The notes beneath the pieces are model-generated. The model was not told where the DNA came from, did not search any database, and saw only the letters and a program-made list of their open reading frames with translations. Positions 10,807 to 22,741 of a DNA stretch of 64,000 nt are shown here, in pieces. This stretch comes from Microstegium vimineum (Eukaryota > Streptophyta > Magnoliopsida > Poales > Poaceae). The position numbers were made by a program, and so were the translations under genes. How positions within the stretch are numbered: the first letter of the stretch is position 1; each line of letters opens with the position of its first letter. The stretch lies in contig CM039121.1 of assembly GCA_022036555.1 (NCBI GenBank), forward strand, positions 46,587,847 to 46,651,846, written 5' to 3'.

Positions 10807-13019
10807 TTCTCGGCGATGGCAGCGCGCACCTGCGCCATGGACGGCCGGAGCCCAGGCTGCGCCGCCACGCACTCCACGGCGATTCTGGCCACGTCATCGG
10901 CCTCCTCCTCGTCGTACCCCCCGTCGTCCCCGACGAGCCTGCCGTCGACGAGCCCCGCCACCCCGCGCGCCCTGACGCGCGGCAGGATCCACGCCGTCAG
11001 GTTCTCACCGGCCGCCGCTCCTTCTTCTTCGCCGCCGCCGCAGACCGCTGGCATCCCCGTGATGGTCTCGAGCAGGAGCACGCCGAAACCGTACACGTCG
11101 GACTTGCTGGACACGATGCCCGTGCGGAGGAAGAAAGGGTCGACGTAGCCCGGCGACCCCACGGCCACGGCGGCGCGCGCCGGCGCCACGGCCGCCGAGA
11201 AGCCGCCCTCGCAGGCGGAGCCTAGGTCGCAGAGCCTCGCGGCACCGCCGCCGTCGCTGTCCAGCAGCACGTTGGACGCCGACACGTCGCCGTGCACCAC
11301 GGCGGTGGAGGTGCCCCCGTCGCCGCCGCCGTCGTGCAAGTGCTCCAGCGCGCACGCCACGTCGTGGAGGATGCGCATACGCTGCGGCCACGACAGTAGC
11401 GTGGCGCCGCCGCTGTGCAGCGCGTCCGCCAGCGTGCCGCCGGCGAGGTACTCCAGCACTAGCGCGCCCTCTTCCTCTGCACAGTGCACACGCGCAGTAA
11501 CAGTCATTAGCTTACCACTCCATCCATGTATGATGTCTCCATCTCCATGGGTGAGTACATACGGTACATGTTTTCACCACGTAGTGAAAGTGAAAGTGAA
11601 TTGAAATGAATTGAAAAAGAAAAGAAAAGAAAACGAAACAAAAAAACACGCGACAGCGACGACCAAGCTGAACAAGTGCAGAGTGCAGTGCAGTGCAGGT
11701 TTGACGAGAGGAGGTGGGGTGTCGCCGTACAAAAATGAATAAATACTAGAGGAGTACAGTAGGCGCCATGGGCCATGGGCCATCGCGGTGTAGCCGTTGC
11801 GCTCTCTCTCTCGTTAGGCGTTAGGTAGGGGAGTAAAGTGATGTCACGCGCGCGCTGCATAATTCAGCACTCCTCCTCCTCACTGTTTTTTTATAGAAAA
11901 GAATATATTTGCAATTTGTAATAATTTATCTGCAGTTTTAAAAGACTATATAAAAGTGTAAACTAATTAAAGGCCCTTCATTTGGTAAGGAAAAGTCTAA
12001 TAAAGCTCATCGATTTCCCTTAGATTAAAAAAAGCTCCTTCATTTCTTGGTCGCTACTGACTTTTGACTTGTACAAAGTAAAGTGTAAACAAAAGTCAAT
12101 GCATGCCATATCAAATCCAAATTGCTAATAGCTAGTTCTCTCTATATATATTATTAATATATAAAATTTTGCCAACATGTAAGCAAATAAAGCAAGTTTA
12201 ATTTCTTGCCAAAATAATCAGTATAATTTCGTTCCTAAAAACAATCAGTACGTATACACTTCCTTATTAACGCATTGATTTGAACTATATAAAAGAAGCA
12301 AGCAAGAAAGAAAGAGTTAAAACAAGCAACAGTGACAGTTGGTTTGGAGTATGTAGCGTACGCGTAGAAGGAAAGCGCGCCTGAATGCATGATTTCTGTA
12401 CATGTCGACGCGAGCCGGGGAAAAAAAACAAAACAAGAAAGAAGTGACTGATTGGATACTGATTGATGAATAGGAAGGTGCACGCACCGTGGTCGTCGGA
12501 GTAGGCGAGGAGCGCGACGATGTTGGTGTGGCGGAGGCGGCGGAGCAGGTCGAGCTCCTGCCGGAACGCGCGGAGCCGGCGCTCGCCGCCGCACCAGCGG
12601 TGCACCTTGACGGCGACGGGCGAGCCGTCCAGGAGCCTGGCGAGGTACACGGCGCTGGAGCCGCCGCGGCCCACCACGGCCGCCTCGTCGAAGCCGCCGG
12701 TCAGCGCCTCCACCTCCCGCCACGCCAGCCGCCGCGGCGCCTGCGCCTCCTTCTTCTTGACGGCTATTAATAACGCCTTCTGCTGCTGCCGCTGATGCTG
12801 CTGCTTGGCCGCCGCCGCCGCTGCTGGTGGTGGTGGCTGTGAATGACGATGACGTGGCGCTGCTGGCGGTGGTGCTCGCGCCGACTCCGGGTCGGCGGCG
12901 TCGGACCGACGGCGGCGGAGGGCGGCCAGGCAGTGGTGGATGAGGAGGAAGGCGATGGCGATGGAGGCTAGCAGGAGGACGCAGAAGAAGAGCAAGGCGA
13001 GCGCCACGGCCACCTCCAT
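10641..13019 (-). CDS. receptor-like kinase, At1g33260/At4g10390-like
   Basis: Two exons (13019-12488 and 11476-10641) with a 1011-bp GT-AG intron give 455 residues. Residues ~3-28 form one membrane helix with no ectodomain, followed by a basic, Pro/Ala-rich linker. The kinase domain has the glycine loop GRGGSSAVYLARLL, the VAVKVH lysine, LRHTNIVALLAY, the catalytic loop VVHGDVSASNVLL, CDLGSA in place of DFG, GSPGYVDPFFLRTG and SKSDVYGFGVLLLETITG. HGD replaces HRD, which places it with non-RD kinases. A role in membrane signalling is inferred. The final ~50 residues after AAIAEKA come from the decayed tandem copy, so the native stop appears lost. The start was chosen as the first ATG ahead of the membrane helix. 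Confidence 0.87.
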
Positions 13020-13160
13020 GGCGTTGGCGCCCCCTCCGAGTCCTCTCTCGCGGTGTGGTAGGCTGCTAGCTGCTGTCAGAACTCAGAAGTCAGTGTGTGT
13101 GGGGAAAGCAAGGCAAGGCATAGGAAGGAAGGGGAGAGGTGAAGAATTGAAGCCCATGCT

Positions 13161-13170
13161 GTATATATAA
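13161..13170 (-). promoter_or_regulatory. possible TATA box of the kinase
   Basis: TTATATATAC on the minus strand lies about 140 bp upstream of the kinase start codon. The position suits a plant TATA box, but the surrounding DNA is also AT-rich. Confidence 0.4.
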
Positions 13171-13681
13171 ATAAAATATATCTCAGATATATAAATATAA
13201 TATTATATGCTGATATGGAAAGGGGAATTAAAATGTGGGAAGGAAAAGTGGTGGCAAGTTAAAAGGCAGAGATTGATACATATGCATCAGCTAACCTCAT
13301 TCATTTGTAGTGTTTATAGCTACCTAGCTTAGCTTAGCTTTTGGCCGGCGGCTAGATTGTTGCTTCTCTCGCTCGCTCGCTCGGTAGTTGAAGAGGGCCA
13401 CTTCACAAATTAAACATAATCTGTATTGTGGAGTAGATACAAAAAAAAGATTTGATATTTAAATGAAAGATTATTTGATTTTTTTATAGCATCAGCCATC
13501 AGACGTGATCAAATGGGACGGTTTATCTGAGACAGGTGGCCGGTGCATAGAAATAGAATATAATAATATTTTATACATAAGCCTATGGAATATATATAGA
13601 TGCTTGGAGACAGACAGAATTAAAGCTCGTTGAGTTGACACGCTTTGCATGGAGTTGGATTCCAAGTAAGAAATACAGTAA

Positions 13682-14244
13682 GGCCAGTCTCAATAGAAGT
13701 TTTATTAGAGTTTCATTTGCATTTAATAGTCTGTCACATGTGTATTTCTGTTGATGTGGCAACGTTTTAATGAAGAGAGAGAAAAAATGTGTGTCATGGG
13801 GATGAAACTCTCTTAACACGATTACCAACTCTCTATGAGTCATAGAATTAAATGCATATGAAACTCTAGAATAAATCTTTGCATTGAGAGTGAGAGTTTC
13901 ATACAAGTTTCATTTCATTCTAGATGACATGGTAGTCTTGGAAATAGTGTAATGAAACTCTCTAAGTCTCAATGGGAGTGTCATTTGAGTTTCATTCGTA
14001 TTAAATATGTTGCCACATAGGCACCTTTGGTGACATGACAGTGTATTTAAGAAGAGAGAGAAGAAATGAGTGTCATGAGGATAACACTTTCTTGGCACGA
14101 ATACCAACTCTCTGTGAGTCATGGAATTAAATGTCTATGAAACTATAGAATGAAACACCCACTGGTTCATCCGAGTTTCATTTTATTTTGTATGACATAA
14201 CAGTTTTGAAAACAATGTCATGAAACTCTCCATTGAGACTGGCC
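13682..14244. mobile_element. Tourist-like MITE dimer
   Basis: Two related units of ~280 bp sit head to tail (about 13682-13963 and 13964-14244). Each starts near AGTCTCAATRGRAG and ends near CATGAAACTCTC or TAATGAAACTCTC. The outer ends are GGCCAGTCTCAAT and ATTGAGACTGGCC, flanked by a TAA duplication (13679-13681 and 14245-14247), as for PIF/Harbinger elements. There is no duplication between the units, so they behave as one transposed dimer. Confidence 0.85.
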
Positions 14245-14247
14245 TAA

Positions 14248-16368
14248 TGCAAAATTGCAAATGCAGTGCTATGAGTGCAAGCTTTGTGATGACGATTTAT
14301 AAGCAAAGATTGATGTCATCTCAGCACAGCAACAGAAGTAGAGCTGCTAGAGCAGAAATCCTAAATTATATGATAATTCTTCAAAAGAATATAATAATAT
14401 AGTAACAATATCTAAGTAGTGTTTAGTATACTACTCGAGATTTTGAGAAGCACGTACAGTTCAGCGTGGACGGCGGAATATTGTACACGCTCTTTATTAC
14501 TTCGATACAGTCTAAGTATGAAGTGAACTCCCAGATGTAATAAGTAGTACGTACATTTGTACACGGTTAACGAACCTAAAAAAATTATATGGGAGTGATC
14601 CGAGTAATTAAAAAGTTACTGTGGAGGTACCACAAGTAACCACCTGTACATGTACTACACGATAGAATTTGGATGCAATGAATGAACGGTGGTTCCGATG
14701 CCTAATACAGGTTCTGAGTCATAATTAATAAAGAATTAAGAGAGGCTACAGTAATCAGGAGATGATGAGTTATTAGCCGGCCTCAAAATTGTCTGAATGC
14801 GTATGACTACTACTGTTGTTGTTTGATCAGCGTAACAACCGTGCTTTGCATTGGTAGATGCATATGCAGCACCCAAAAAAAAAGTAGTACTGTGCACAAG
14901 CATTACTAAACACTACTATATATAAAGTAGACACATAATATAAGGCTGGTTTTGGATCCCTGGCTAGAACTAAAATTTATCGTGAACTAAAGTTTAGTTG
15001 GGCTAATGTGTTGGTGGTTAAAGTTTAATCCAATATACTACGACATGGACTAAAAGCAGGTAGGTTTTTTTTTTGACAAAAACTCATGTGCACCTTTTAG
15101 TACATATGTTTGAATTTTCTCACTAATTAACTAATTGCTAGCTGTTTGATATTTATGAGTAAAGTTGAGTCCATGATTTTCAAACAGACTCTAATAGTAG
15201 GAAAAGTTAAACATAAAGCTTTGCCTAACTTATATTAAAGGGACGTTTGGTAGCATGAAACTTTTTTTATTCTCTTGAGAATCAGGAGAGAAACAACACC
15301 AATGCTAATCCTATCAAATTTTCAGAGATATAGATATAGATAATTTTTCAGAGATATAGATATAGATGTGAATGTAGGATATAGAATAGATATATAGATT
15401 TGATAATAGTTATTATAGTTTTGGTGGTAAAGACCGTAAAAGTGAAGATATTAGTACTATTTATTACTATCATTACTAACAGCAGTAGAATATATAATAA
15501 CTGTATTAACCAAGCAAGTACGTTTGTGTTTCTAATTATATTATTATTGTTGCGTCAGATTAAAATAATAATGTTGCTTGATTTTGTTTTATGCAAAAAA
15601 AAAGGAAAAGAAAAAAAAAGGACGCGAGCGAGGGAACGGTGATGGAGCTGAGATGTGAATGTGAGTATGTGACATCGTCCTGTGTATATTCGTGTTGGTT
15701 AGTTATTAGTTTATCCAACGGATTTGCTAAGCTTGCTGGTACATACTACGGAGTATATATATATATAGAGGATCACATACTCACACCGCTCACATGCATG
15801 CATGTACCAGAAATTATAATCAAAAGTCAATGCGTGCAGCAACGACTATTTGTAGCAGCTTGGTACCCATTTTTAAGATGTAAAGGCATATATAGTCCAC
15901 CCTAAACAAGTGTCGTCTTAGAACTAACTGAACTAGTCACTTGTGAGCCGCACACCAGAGGCTCTGTCACAGTTCGTCTCGCTATGGTGATTTGCTGGAC
16001 ACGTTGACATCGCCATGCATTGCATTGGACTTGTCTTAGAGATTCTTCCACCTATGCCACCCTCGTCTGAGTAGTCTTCACTTTCTCGTTGAACCACTAT
16101 TATATTATTTTAGTTCTTGACTTCATCTCAGGATTTTCTCAAAAAAACTGGTATGTTCGATCGATGGTTTTTAGTTGTTAGAAAAAAGTACTGTACCTAG
16201 CTGATAAGTTAGATCAATAAATTTAAACGAACAAGTTTACATCATGTCCTCCTCAGCGTAGAGAGTCACGCCTTGTATCCAAAACGTAGGTTTTACATGC
16301 TTTAGAAGAGATGATATATTTGCTATTTTTCTATATTGCACTGCACTACGGTAAAATAAACTGCCTAA
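14248..16368. other. intergenic, AT-rich, no gene recognised
   Basis: No conserved protein is visible. Near 14945-15240 there are fragments with TIR-like motifs (GGCTGGTTTTGGATCC, then AACTAAAGTTTAG) suggesting an old MITE. Around 15325-15400 the phrase TCAGAGATATAGATATAGAT is repeated. None can be bounded. Confidence 0.4.
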
Positions 16369-16486
16369 GGCTTTGTTTAGATGCGTATGTATTGGCCTCA
16401 AACCATATGGATTGGAGTGTATATTAGTTCAAATATACTCCAACATATGTGGTTTGATGGAGATACATGTGCATCCAAACAAAGCC
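16369..16486. mobile_element. 118-bp Tourist-like MITE
   Basis: Ends GGCTTTGTTTAGATGC and GCATCCAAACAAAGCC are inverse copies, flanked by TAA at 16366-16368 and 16487-16489. This is a complete small PIF/Harbinger-type MITE. Confidence 0.9.
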
Positions 16487-16653
16487 TAACTCCAACAACC
16501 AAACACATGAATGAATCAGTAGCAGGGAGGAAAATTAGAAACCACAAATAAAAAACTCTGCATTTCAAATGGAACCCAAGAGCAGTGGGGGTGGGGTTGA
16601 CTGTACCTAGCAAGCGTCGCTCCTGTGAGAAACATGAATGGACTAAATAAATA

Positions 16654-16889
16654 TTCCCTCCGTTTCAATTTATAATTCGTTTGACTTTTTTACATCCAAG
16701 TTTAATCGCTTGTCTTATTCAAAAATTTTGTGCAAACATAATTTTATGCTTAAGTCACTCATGTAGACTATTTACTAAATAAATAACCCACACCAAAAGA
16801 AATAATATTTTGTACAAAAATTTAAATAAGACGAGTGATCAAACTTAGAGTTGAAAAAGTCAAATGAAATATAATTTAAAACAGAGGAG
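16654..16889. mobile_element. Stowaway MITE
   Basis: Ends TTCCCTCCGTTTCAATTTAT and the matching inverse are flanked by TA at 16652-16653 and 16890-16891. The body contains the family phrase GATCAAACTTAGAGTTGAAA. Relatives occur at 44903-45138 and, as a half element, near 63066-63163. Confidence 0.88.
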
Positions 16890-17778
16890 TACTAAACACA
16901 ATAAAATATTGGAAATTAATTAGCCAACGGGACGCAGGTACCACTACCTAACCTAGATCCTTTAACAGGGATGTACCTCAAGTGGTTTGGATCATCTTTT
17001 ATTCGTCAGTTAAAGTTGGCGTGTGTTAAGCATGTGTTCGATCACAACGCTGTGGACTGTGGCATGCATGGAGTAGTGCGACTCTTGGTCTGGCGATCTA
17101 CAGATGTTTGCATGCGCGGACAACGGAGTGCAGACAAATGATCCATCCATGAGATGAGAAAGAACGTCTGAACGAAAGCATATGAATGCGTGTTTAGACG
17201 ACGACCCCAGCGCTGCTAGCTTAATTGTCGGTGGGGTGAACTGTCGCCGTCTTTCTTGCTTTCATACTGATGATGATGACGATGAAAATGTCAGCAGGAA
17301 GCAACAACTAACTACTCCATACTTCTCTTGCAGGTTACTGCTCATCGATCCCGATCTTGACTTGCTTGTTGCTGTTGCTGACACTGCACCATATATACAT
17401 ATATGCTCCATGCATATATGTCTGCTCATCATCATGATATATATTAATTGGAAACAATAATGTTGTATTTTTCTCAACACAGAAACTGTTTATATATACT
17501 ACTGGAGCAGCAAAAGCTAGCGGTTGAGATTCACTACCTAACCAATTCGTAACTAATGATGATGGTTAGACTTGTTGTGTAGTGTGACGCAATCCATTAT
17601 ATTCCTGCTGCTAGCTACTATCATTGCCATATATACAAGTATATACCGACTACACTAGCTACCAGCTCCTGTGTACTAGTATGTATGCATGTATGTTACA
17701 ACAGGATCAAGAGTGCTGCAACATAGAGACTCAATAATTCTATATAGTTGGTATTATATTAGTTAGCTATATAGTACT
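16890..17778. other. intergenic, no gene recognised
   Basis: There is an open frame at 17182-17460, but it is short, has no recognised domain and ends in an AT-rich repeat-like tail. No feature is supported. Confidence 0.35.
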
Positions 17779-17805
17779 CACTAGTAAAGAATTTTTTACC
17801 GCAGC

Positions 17806-18045
17806 GGTCAAAACCGTTTTACCACAGCGGGCAGTAGCGTCCGCTTGCGCTGCCCCGCTACGGTAAATAATCGGTTAACCGCAGCGGGCGAAAGGGGCCG
17901 CTGCGGTTAACTACCATTAACCGCAGCGGACGCCTTGTGTTGCCCGCTGTGGTAAATGGATATACCGCAGCGGCAACATTACAACGTCCGCTGCGGTTAA
18001 GTGTGGTTAACCGCAGCGGGCCATTAAGTTGTCCGCTTCGGTAAA
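17806..18045. repeat. CACTA subterminal motif array
   Basis: About ten copies of ACCGCAGCGG or its inverse CCGCTGCGGT, some with one change, are spaced roughly 20-35 bp apart. A related array lies at 58155-58370. Confidence 0.9.
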
Positions 18046-18259
18046 TAATTTTCAAATTAAAAAATAAAAAACAGAATTCAAATAATTCTCAGAATTTGAA
18101 TTCAAAACATTTTCAGATTCCAGATTTCATATATATGCAACAAACATTTATATATAAACCATCCAAGCATTGCATATGATATAATACACAGTTTTCAACA
18201 TCCATATACACATTACATCAAACCAACAAGTTCCTTTTGAGTTACATTTACAAAATCCT

Positions 18260-20672
18260 CTAAGAAAAGTCAACGGGCCATTTGTAATCACTTGAGCGTA
18301 GCAGAGTTGTCCATTTCTTAAGCCTCTCGTACATGGGTTCGATAGCTAAGGGGGATTCTTCGTCAAAAAATTGTTCTCCTTCGAGAACGCATTTCTCCAT
18401 GACGAACTTACAGATTTCCGCCTTAACTTTCTTGAAGGATGGCTTGTAGGTGTTCACCCAATATTTTACTCCTTCCTTGAGCTTCTTCTAGCTTTGAGTG
18501 TACTCCCTGCACTGCCTCAGGTGCTTGCAGGTGTACAAGCCACATGCTTTGGATCCAATCGGTTGTTTGGCGCACTGCACGATCGTTATAGAAGCTTTAG
18601 AACAAACACATATGGAAACAAAAAGCACAAATGAACTTTGCAATTACTTTACGTACCGGGAAGTCGTGTCGGATTTTGATGTGGTCGGTATTGTTCTCCT
18701 TGCAACTATCGGTCCTGCGATCCCAGCATTCGGGATCCTTCAAGTACTTCTTATAAGCCCTGCACAAAATGTAATAGAGTTAGACATGTTTTCAATAATA
18801 ACGATAACCGTAAAAGATGAAAATGCTTATTGACTTACACTTTCAAGCAATCTTCAAATGCCTTGTATCCTGCTTTATTTATTGTCCTCAACGAGTCAAA
18901 TACGACCGCTCTGCCATCTTGAGGATAGATGAGATATGCAATCCAATGGCCCTCGAGGCCGTTGCTGCACAATTCGAACAACTATTGGTTAGGATGATTA
19001 CAACGCTTGATCCTACCCACTTCAGATCTCTATGGACATGTTTTCATACTTACCCAAAGTGATATGGAGTCATTATACACCATGGCCCATCCTCCTTGAC
19101 CTTCAACATTACTGAGCACATGTAGTCTGCCACTTTCTTCTTCTGATTCCTCATATTCTCTCTATATTCCTTTTCTCTCTGTTTGTTTGTCTTTTTTTAT
19201 CCGTTGCCATGTGACCCTTGATGGCACTCTCATTGATATGCACCGGAGAGAGAAAAAGAGTTGGACGATGCTTTTTGTTGCTTACGGTGGCAGACATCCT
19301 GCATATACACGTCAACGTACCATATAGTCTAATAAGTGTAGAGTTCACGTATACAACAGGAGAGATGAATGGAATTAACTCGCAAGTCGTCACTTACATT
19401 GCAAACAGGGTGAGTTGGACGATGTCTAGGTCTTCTCCCCGCAGCAACCTATACATGTCTTGGAAGTCCACCGAAATAGTGAAATCCCCGATATCGGTCA
19501 AGTGGAAGCAATCCGCTACAATCTTCACCGTGAAACTTGACATGCCTCTTTTTGCCGCTTCCATGTACCAGAGATGAAACCTCCTTGTATCCCACGATTC
19601 TTCATCAAGAAGTGCTTGCTTGGTTATCATGAACTTCTCATTCTCAAAGTGGCCGAGACAGTCATCCGACTCCGGAAATAGATGATGAGGATCATCTTCA
19701 GGCCTGGAAAAGTCAGGATAGAACGTACGAATGTGAATTGAGGTACAAATGTGAATTGAACGTTGTGTGTGCTCGTCTGTAATGTACCTTGGAAACGTAG
19801 TTGAGTATGGGAGCGATGTAGAGTCGTCCTTTAGGTTGTCCGCCTCTGTACCTCCCTATTGGCTTGGTGCACCTGGTGTTGGCTGCGGCGCCTGTTCCCC
19901 CTCCGTACGTCTCCCCGGTGCATCCCCTTGAGCCCCTTCCTCATTTGTCGGGTGCGTAGGCTGAGTGTCGGGAGGTGGAGGTGGACCGCTCGGGCTCGGC
20001 TGGCTTGCAGGCATTGTGTTGCCCCCCAGAAGCGGCCCCTGAACCTCCTGCCTCAATGGTTGGGCCCAAAGGCGGACTTTTCGAGCTCTGAGGAGGGCTC
20101 TTGCCAATTGGTGAACGAGCTGGCGGGTCCTTTTCATAGCCTTCGTCATCGCCGTCGTCGTCACCTTCTGGGGGGCAAGATCCAGCAACATACGCTGTCA
20201 TCATTGGTATGATCTCAAGGTCGTCCTTCATCCAAAAGATGTCATCACATGCCGCTTCTTCAAGGGTACGATGCCGTTGTAGGTGGGGAACATCTAGTTC
20301 ATATTCTTTATGCTCTGGGTTAACAGACGTTATGGTCACCAGCGCATAGTTCTCAGGTAGCCGGGTCCGATATCCTTCTGGGATTTCGTTGATGGGATAT
20401 ACAACTCCCTCGCCCAAAGGCTGGTGTGGCTGGAAGAAGGGGAAGAAAAGTGCCCGGTTTCCATCCCCTCCTATCTTAGAGGACGAAGTTGCATGACACT
20501 TCGAGAGAGCGGCTATGGGGGGGAGCTGAGGGAAAAAGATCGGGAGGTGCATGGAGAGGCAGACACTGTAGCAAGAACAGTCTATGTGTGCGAGGAGCGG
20601 TGGTGAGACAGCAACCGTTGGGGGGTAGCTACCGAGCGAGCTCCTAGGCCTCCACTGGCCTGGGCACGCCAA
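18260..20672 (-). pseudogene. CACTA ORF1 remnant: DUF8039-like and Ulp1-like protease domains
   Basis: Reading leftward on the minus strand, 20672-20190 gives a segment ending LEEAACDDIFWMKDDLEII, of the DUF8039 type common in grass CACTA ORF1, followed by a Pro-rich linker. The segment 19630-19394 (SWDTRRFHLWYMEAA) resembles the stretch before the protease domain. Ulp1 (C48) motifs follow in separate exon-like pieces: GHWIAYLIYPQDGRAVVFDS near 18950-18890, CAKQPIGSKACGLYTCKHL near 18580-18520, and KAEICKFVMEKCVLEGEQFF at 18457-18260. Active-site-like H, D and C are therefore present, but the frame is broken between blocks. Confidence 0.7.
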
Positions 20673-20850
20673 GCCCCATCGACGCGGTGATGGGTGGTAG
20701 GGAGAAGGGATGATATGCCAAAGGAGCGATAGACAACAACCTCAAGGGAAGGGGGGGGGGGGTCGTCTTCCCACTGCTAGTGCTGATTTGGCTAAACCTC
20801 TACATAGTTTTGATAGAAATGAACCCAAAGCCATCTCTAGGTATTCCTTA

Positions 20851-21135
20851 GACCCTATTTGCCTCCAAATAAGTCACCTACTTATAAATCAAAAAGTGAA
20901 AAAATAACTTATTTTATCAAACACTCATAGCTTATAAGTCACCATAACTTATAAGCCATAAATTATTTCACCCCTGCTTAAAACTTATAAGGCACCCCTT
21001 TTTACGTGGGGCCACACCTTTATTACTTGGGGCTGGTTGATTAATGAGCTTATAAATCATTGGAAATCAAACAGATATGACTTATATATAAGTCACTGGT
21101 TTTAAGACACCTGACTTATGGAACCAAACATGGTC
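20851..21135. mobile_element. Tourist-like MITE
   Basis: Ends GACCCTATTTGC and CCAAACATGGTC are inverse relatives, flanked by TTA at 20848-20850 and 21136-21138. The body has repeated ACTTATAA motifs in both orientations. Confidence 0.82.
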
Positions 21136-21138
21136 TTA

Positions 21139-22726
21139 ATTCGCTAACACAAGTTGGTGACTTTTGTACTATTGTCGATCGTCACCGGCCTAAGAAAATG
21201 GTGAACCAATTCATCTTCAATTTGACTGGACACTACATGACAAATTGAATTAGCAGAGGAGACAATCAGATTAGTTGTTGCAAGGACGACGGAACGGCTT
21301 AGATATCCATCACATCCACGTACAACAACAGCTGGTTGGAGCAACTGCACATTGTTGGGAGAATTTACGGCGCGCGGTGCATAACGAGGCTAGCCAATAC
21401 ACACAATCTAAGGTCCGATCCTCTTTCGAATACGAGATTTATTCTTCTTCTGTTTTCTGGGTTTTTTTTTCTTCTGAAAATAAATTGATTTCTCTAACTT
21501 GCTGGATGATTTTTATGAAGTTTCTATGCTTTATTTTTTAGAAAAAGTTATATGTAGGACCAGGACGGCTGGAAGCAATATATTGCAATTGCGTAAATAA
21601 ATGTGCATATGTACGAGCAGGTACTAGTCAGGTGAGTCCTGTCGCGTCATGTATTAGCTGCATTTTGCAATCGCATGTACTACCATATGGCAAATTAATC
21701 AATGCATAGATACTCTCTCAACCCTCTCAACCGTGAGTAAATGGGAGGCCTACGAGGGCCTCTGACACTATTTATTGATTTAACAATTTTTTTATTTTTT
21801 ATTTTTTTATTTTTAGTTTTTATTATAATTTTAAAATTTCATTTTTATTTTTTTTTATTTTAAGTTCTGAAATAAGCGGTAAAGAGCATGTAGTATGTTT
21901 ATTTAAATTTTGTTTTTGTTTCAGACATGTACGATCCTACATAAAGAGTCTATAGTATGTATATTTTTAATTTTTTGTTTTAGACATATACGATCCTACA
22001 AATCGGAGTGCATATAATTTGGTAGTCTATATCAATTATAGTAATAAAAACATGTAGTCTTTCAATCAGGCCAGTATAACTTTATATTGAACTGTTGGAG
22101 GCTTTTTTTTAATCTTTTTTAGCTCCTACTTTCCAAAAACTTTTATTATTTTTAAGTTTTAAATTTATTTAAGCTTTTTAATTCTCTTCTTTTTCTTATT
22201 TATTTTTAAATCTTTTGTTTTAAACAAGCATCGATCACACGCTGTAAATTACGTGTAGTATGGTGATTCATAATATCAATCATGACAATAACGAGTTTGT
22301 ATTATTTCTACCAGGGCCATGCATCTTTATATTGGGTTGTTATTAGACCATAACAACAATTTAAGTACTTATCTATTGTATATATATTGTTTCAGTATAT
22401 ATAAAAAAACTAACTTGATTTATCGCTTGTAATAAATGCTTAGCACGAACCGGGGCAACGAAGCGCGCCCATCTATGCTAGTATATATCATGGCTCCTTG
22501 CTCGTCTCACCTAGCTAGCTTAGTAGCTACTACAGTCCACATCATCTGTTTCACCTACGAACTAGGGACGATGGATGCACATTACAGGATGGAGATATGT
22601 ATAAGCGTGTGATGATCAACTTAATTGAGCTGAATTAATATACACACCAGCGCACATTTAGTCGATAATTGACATCATAGCGTCCATGATGTCCATCTCT
22701 GTTTAATTTCTGTATAACCACCGGTC
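21139..22726. other. AT-rich intergenic region with a Helitron-like 3' end
   Basis: No gene is recognised. Near 22446-22485 a GC-rich, weakly self-complementary stretch (CGGGGCAACGAAGCGCGCCC) is followed by CTAGT, resembling a degraded grass Helitron terminus. No matching 5' end was found. Confidence 0.35.
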
Positions 22727-22741
22727 TCCTTTAGTACATTT

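Larger units (their letters stand above)
17779..20672 (-). mobile_element. CACTA (En/Spm) element, one end visible
   Basis: The sequence CACTAGTAAAGAA at 17779 opens an array of about ten ACCGCAGCGG-type subterminal motifs in both orientations (17806-18045), the arrangement bound by CACTA transposases. Coding remnants of a CACTA ORF1 follow on the minus strand. No TNP2 transposase was seen, so the element is non-autonomous. The far end was not found; 20672 is only the last recognisable coding position. Confidence 0.8.

Noticed and set aside
10816..11604. Long plus-strand frames opposite the kinase
   Set aside because: They are antisense by-products of GC-rich codons; the kinase motifs are on the minus strand.
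20767..20790. CACTAG on the minus strand as the second CACTA end
   Set aside because: Similarity to the 17779 end stops after six bases, no subterminal motifs lie beside it, and the flanking triplets do not match.
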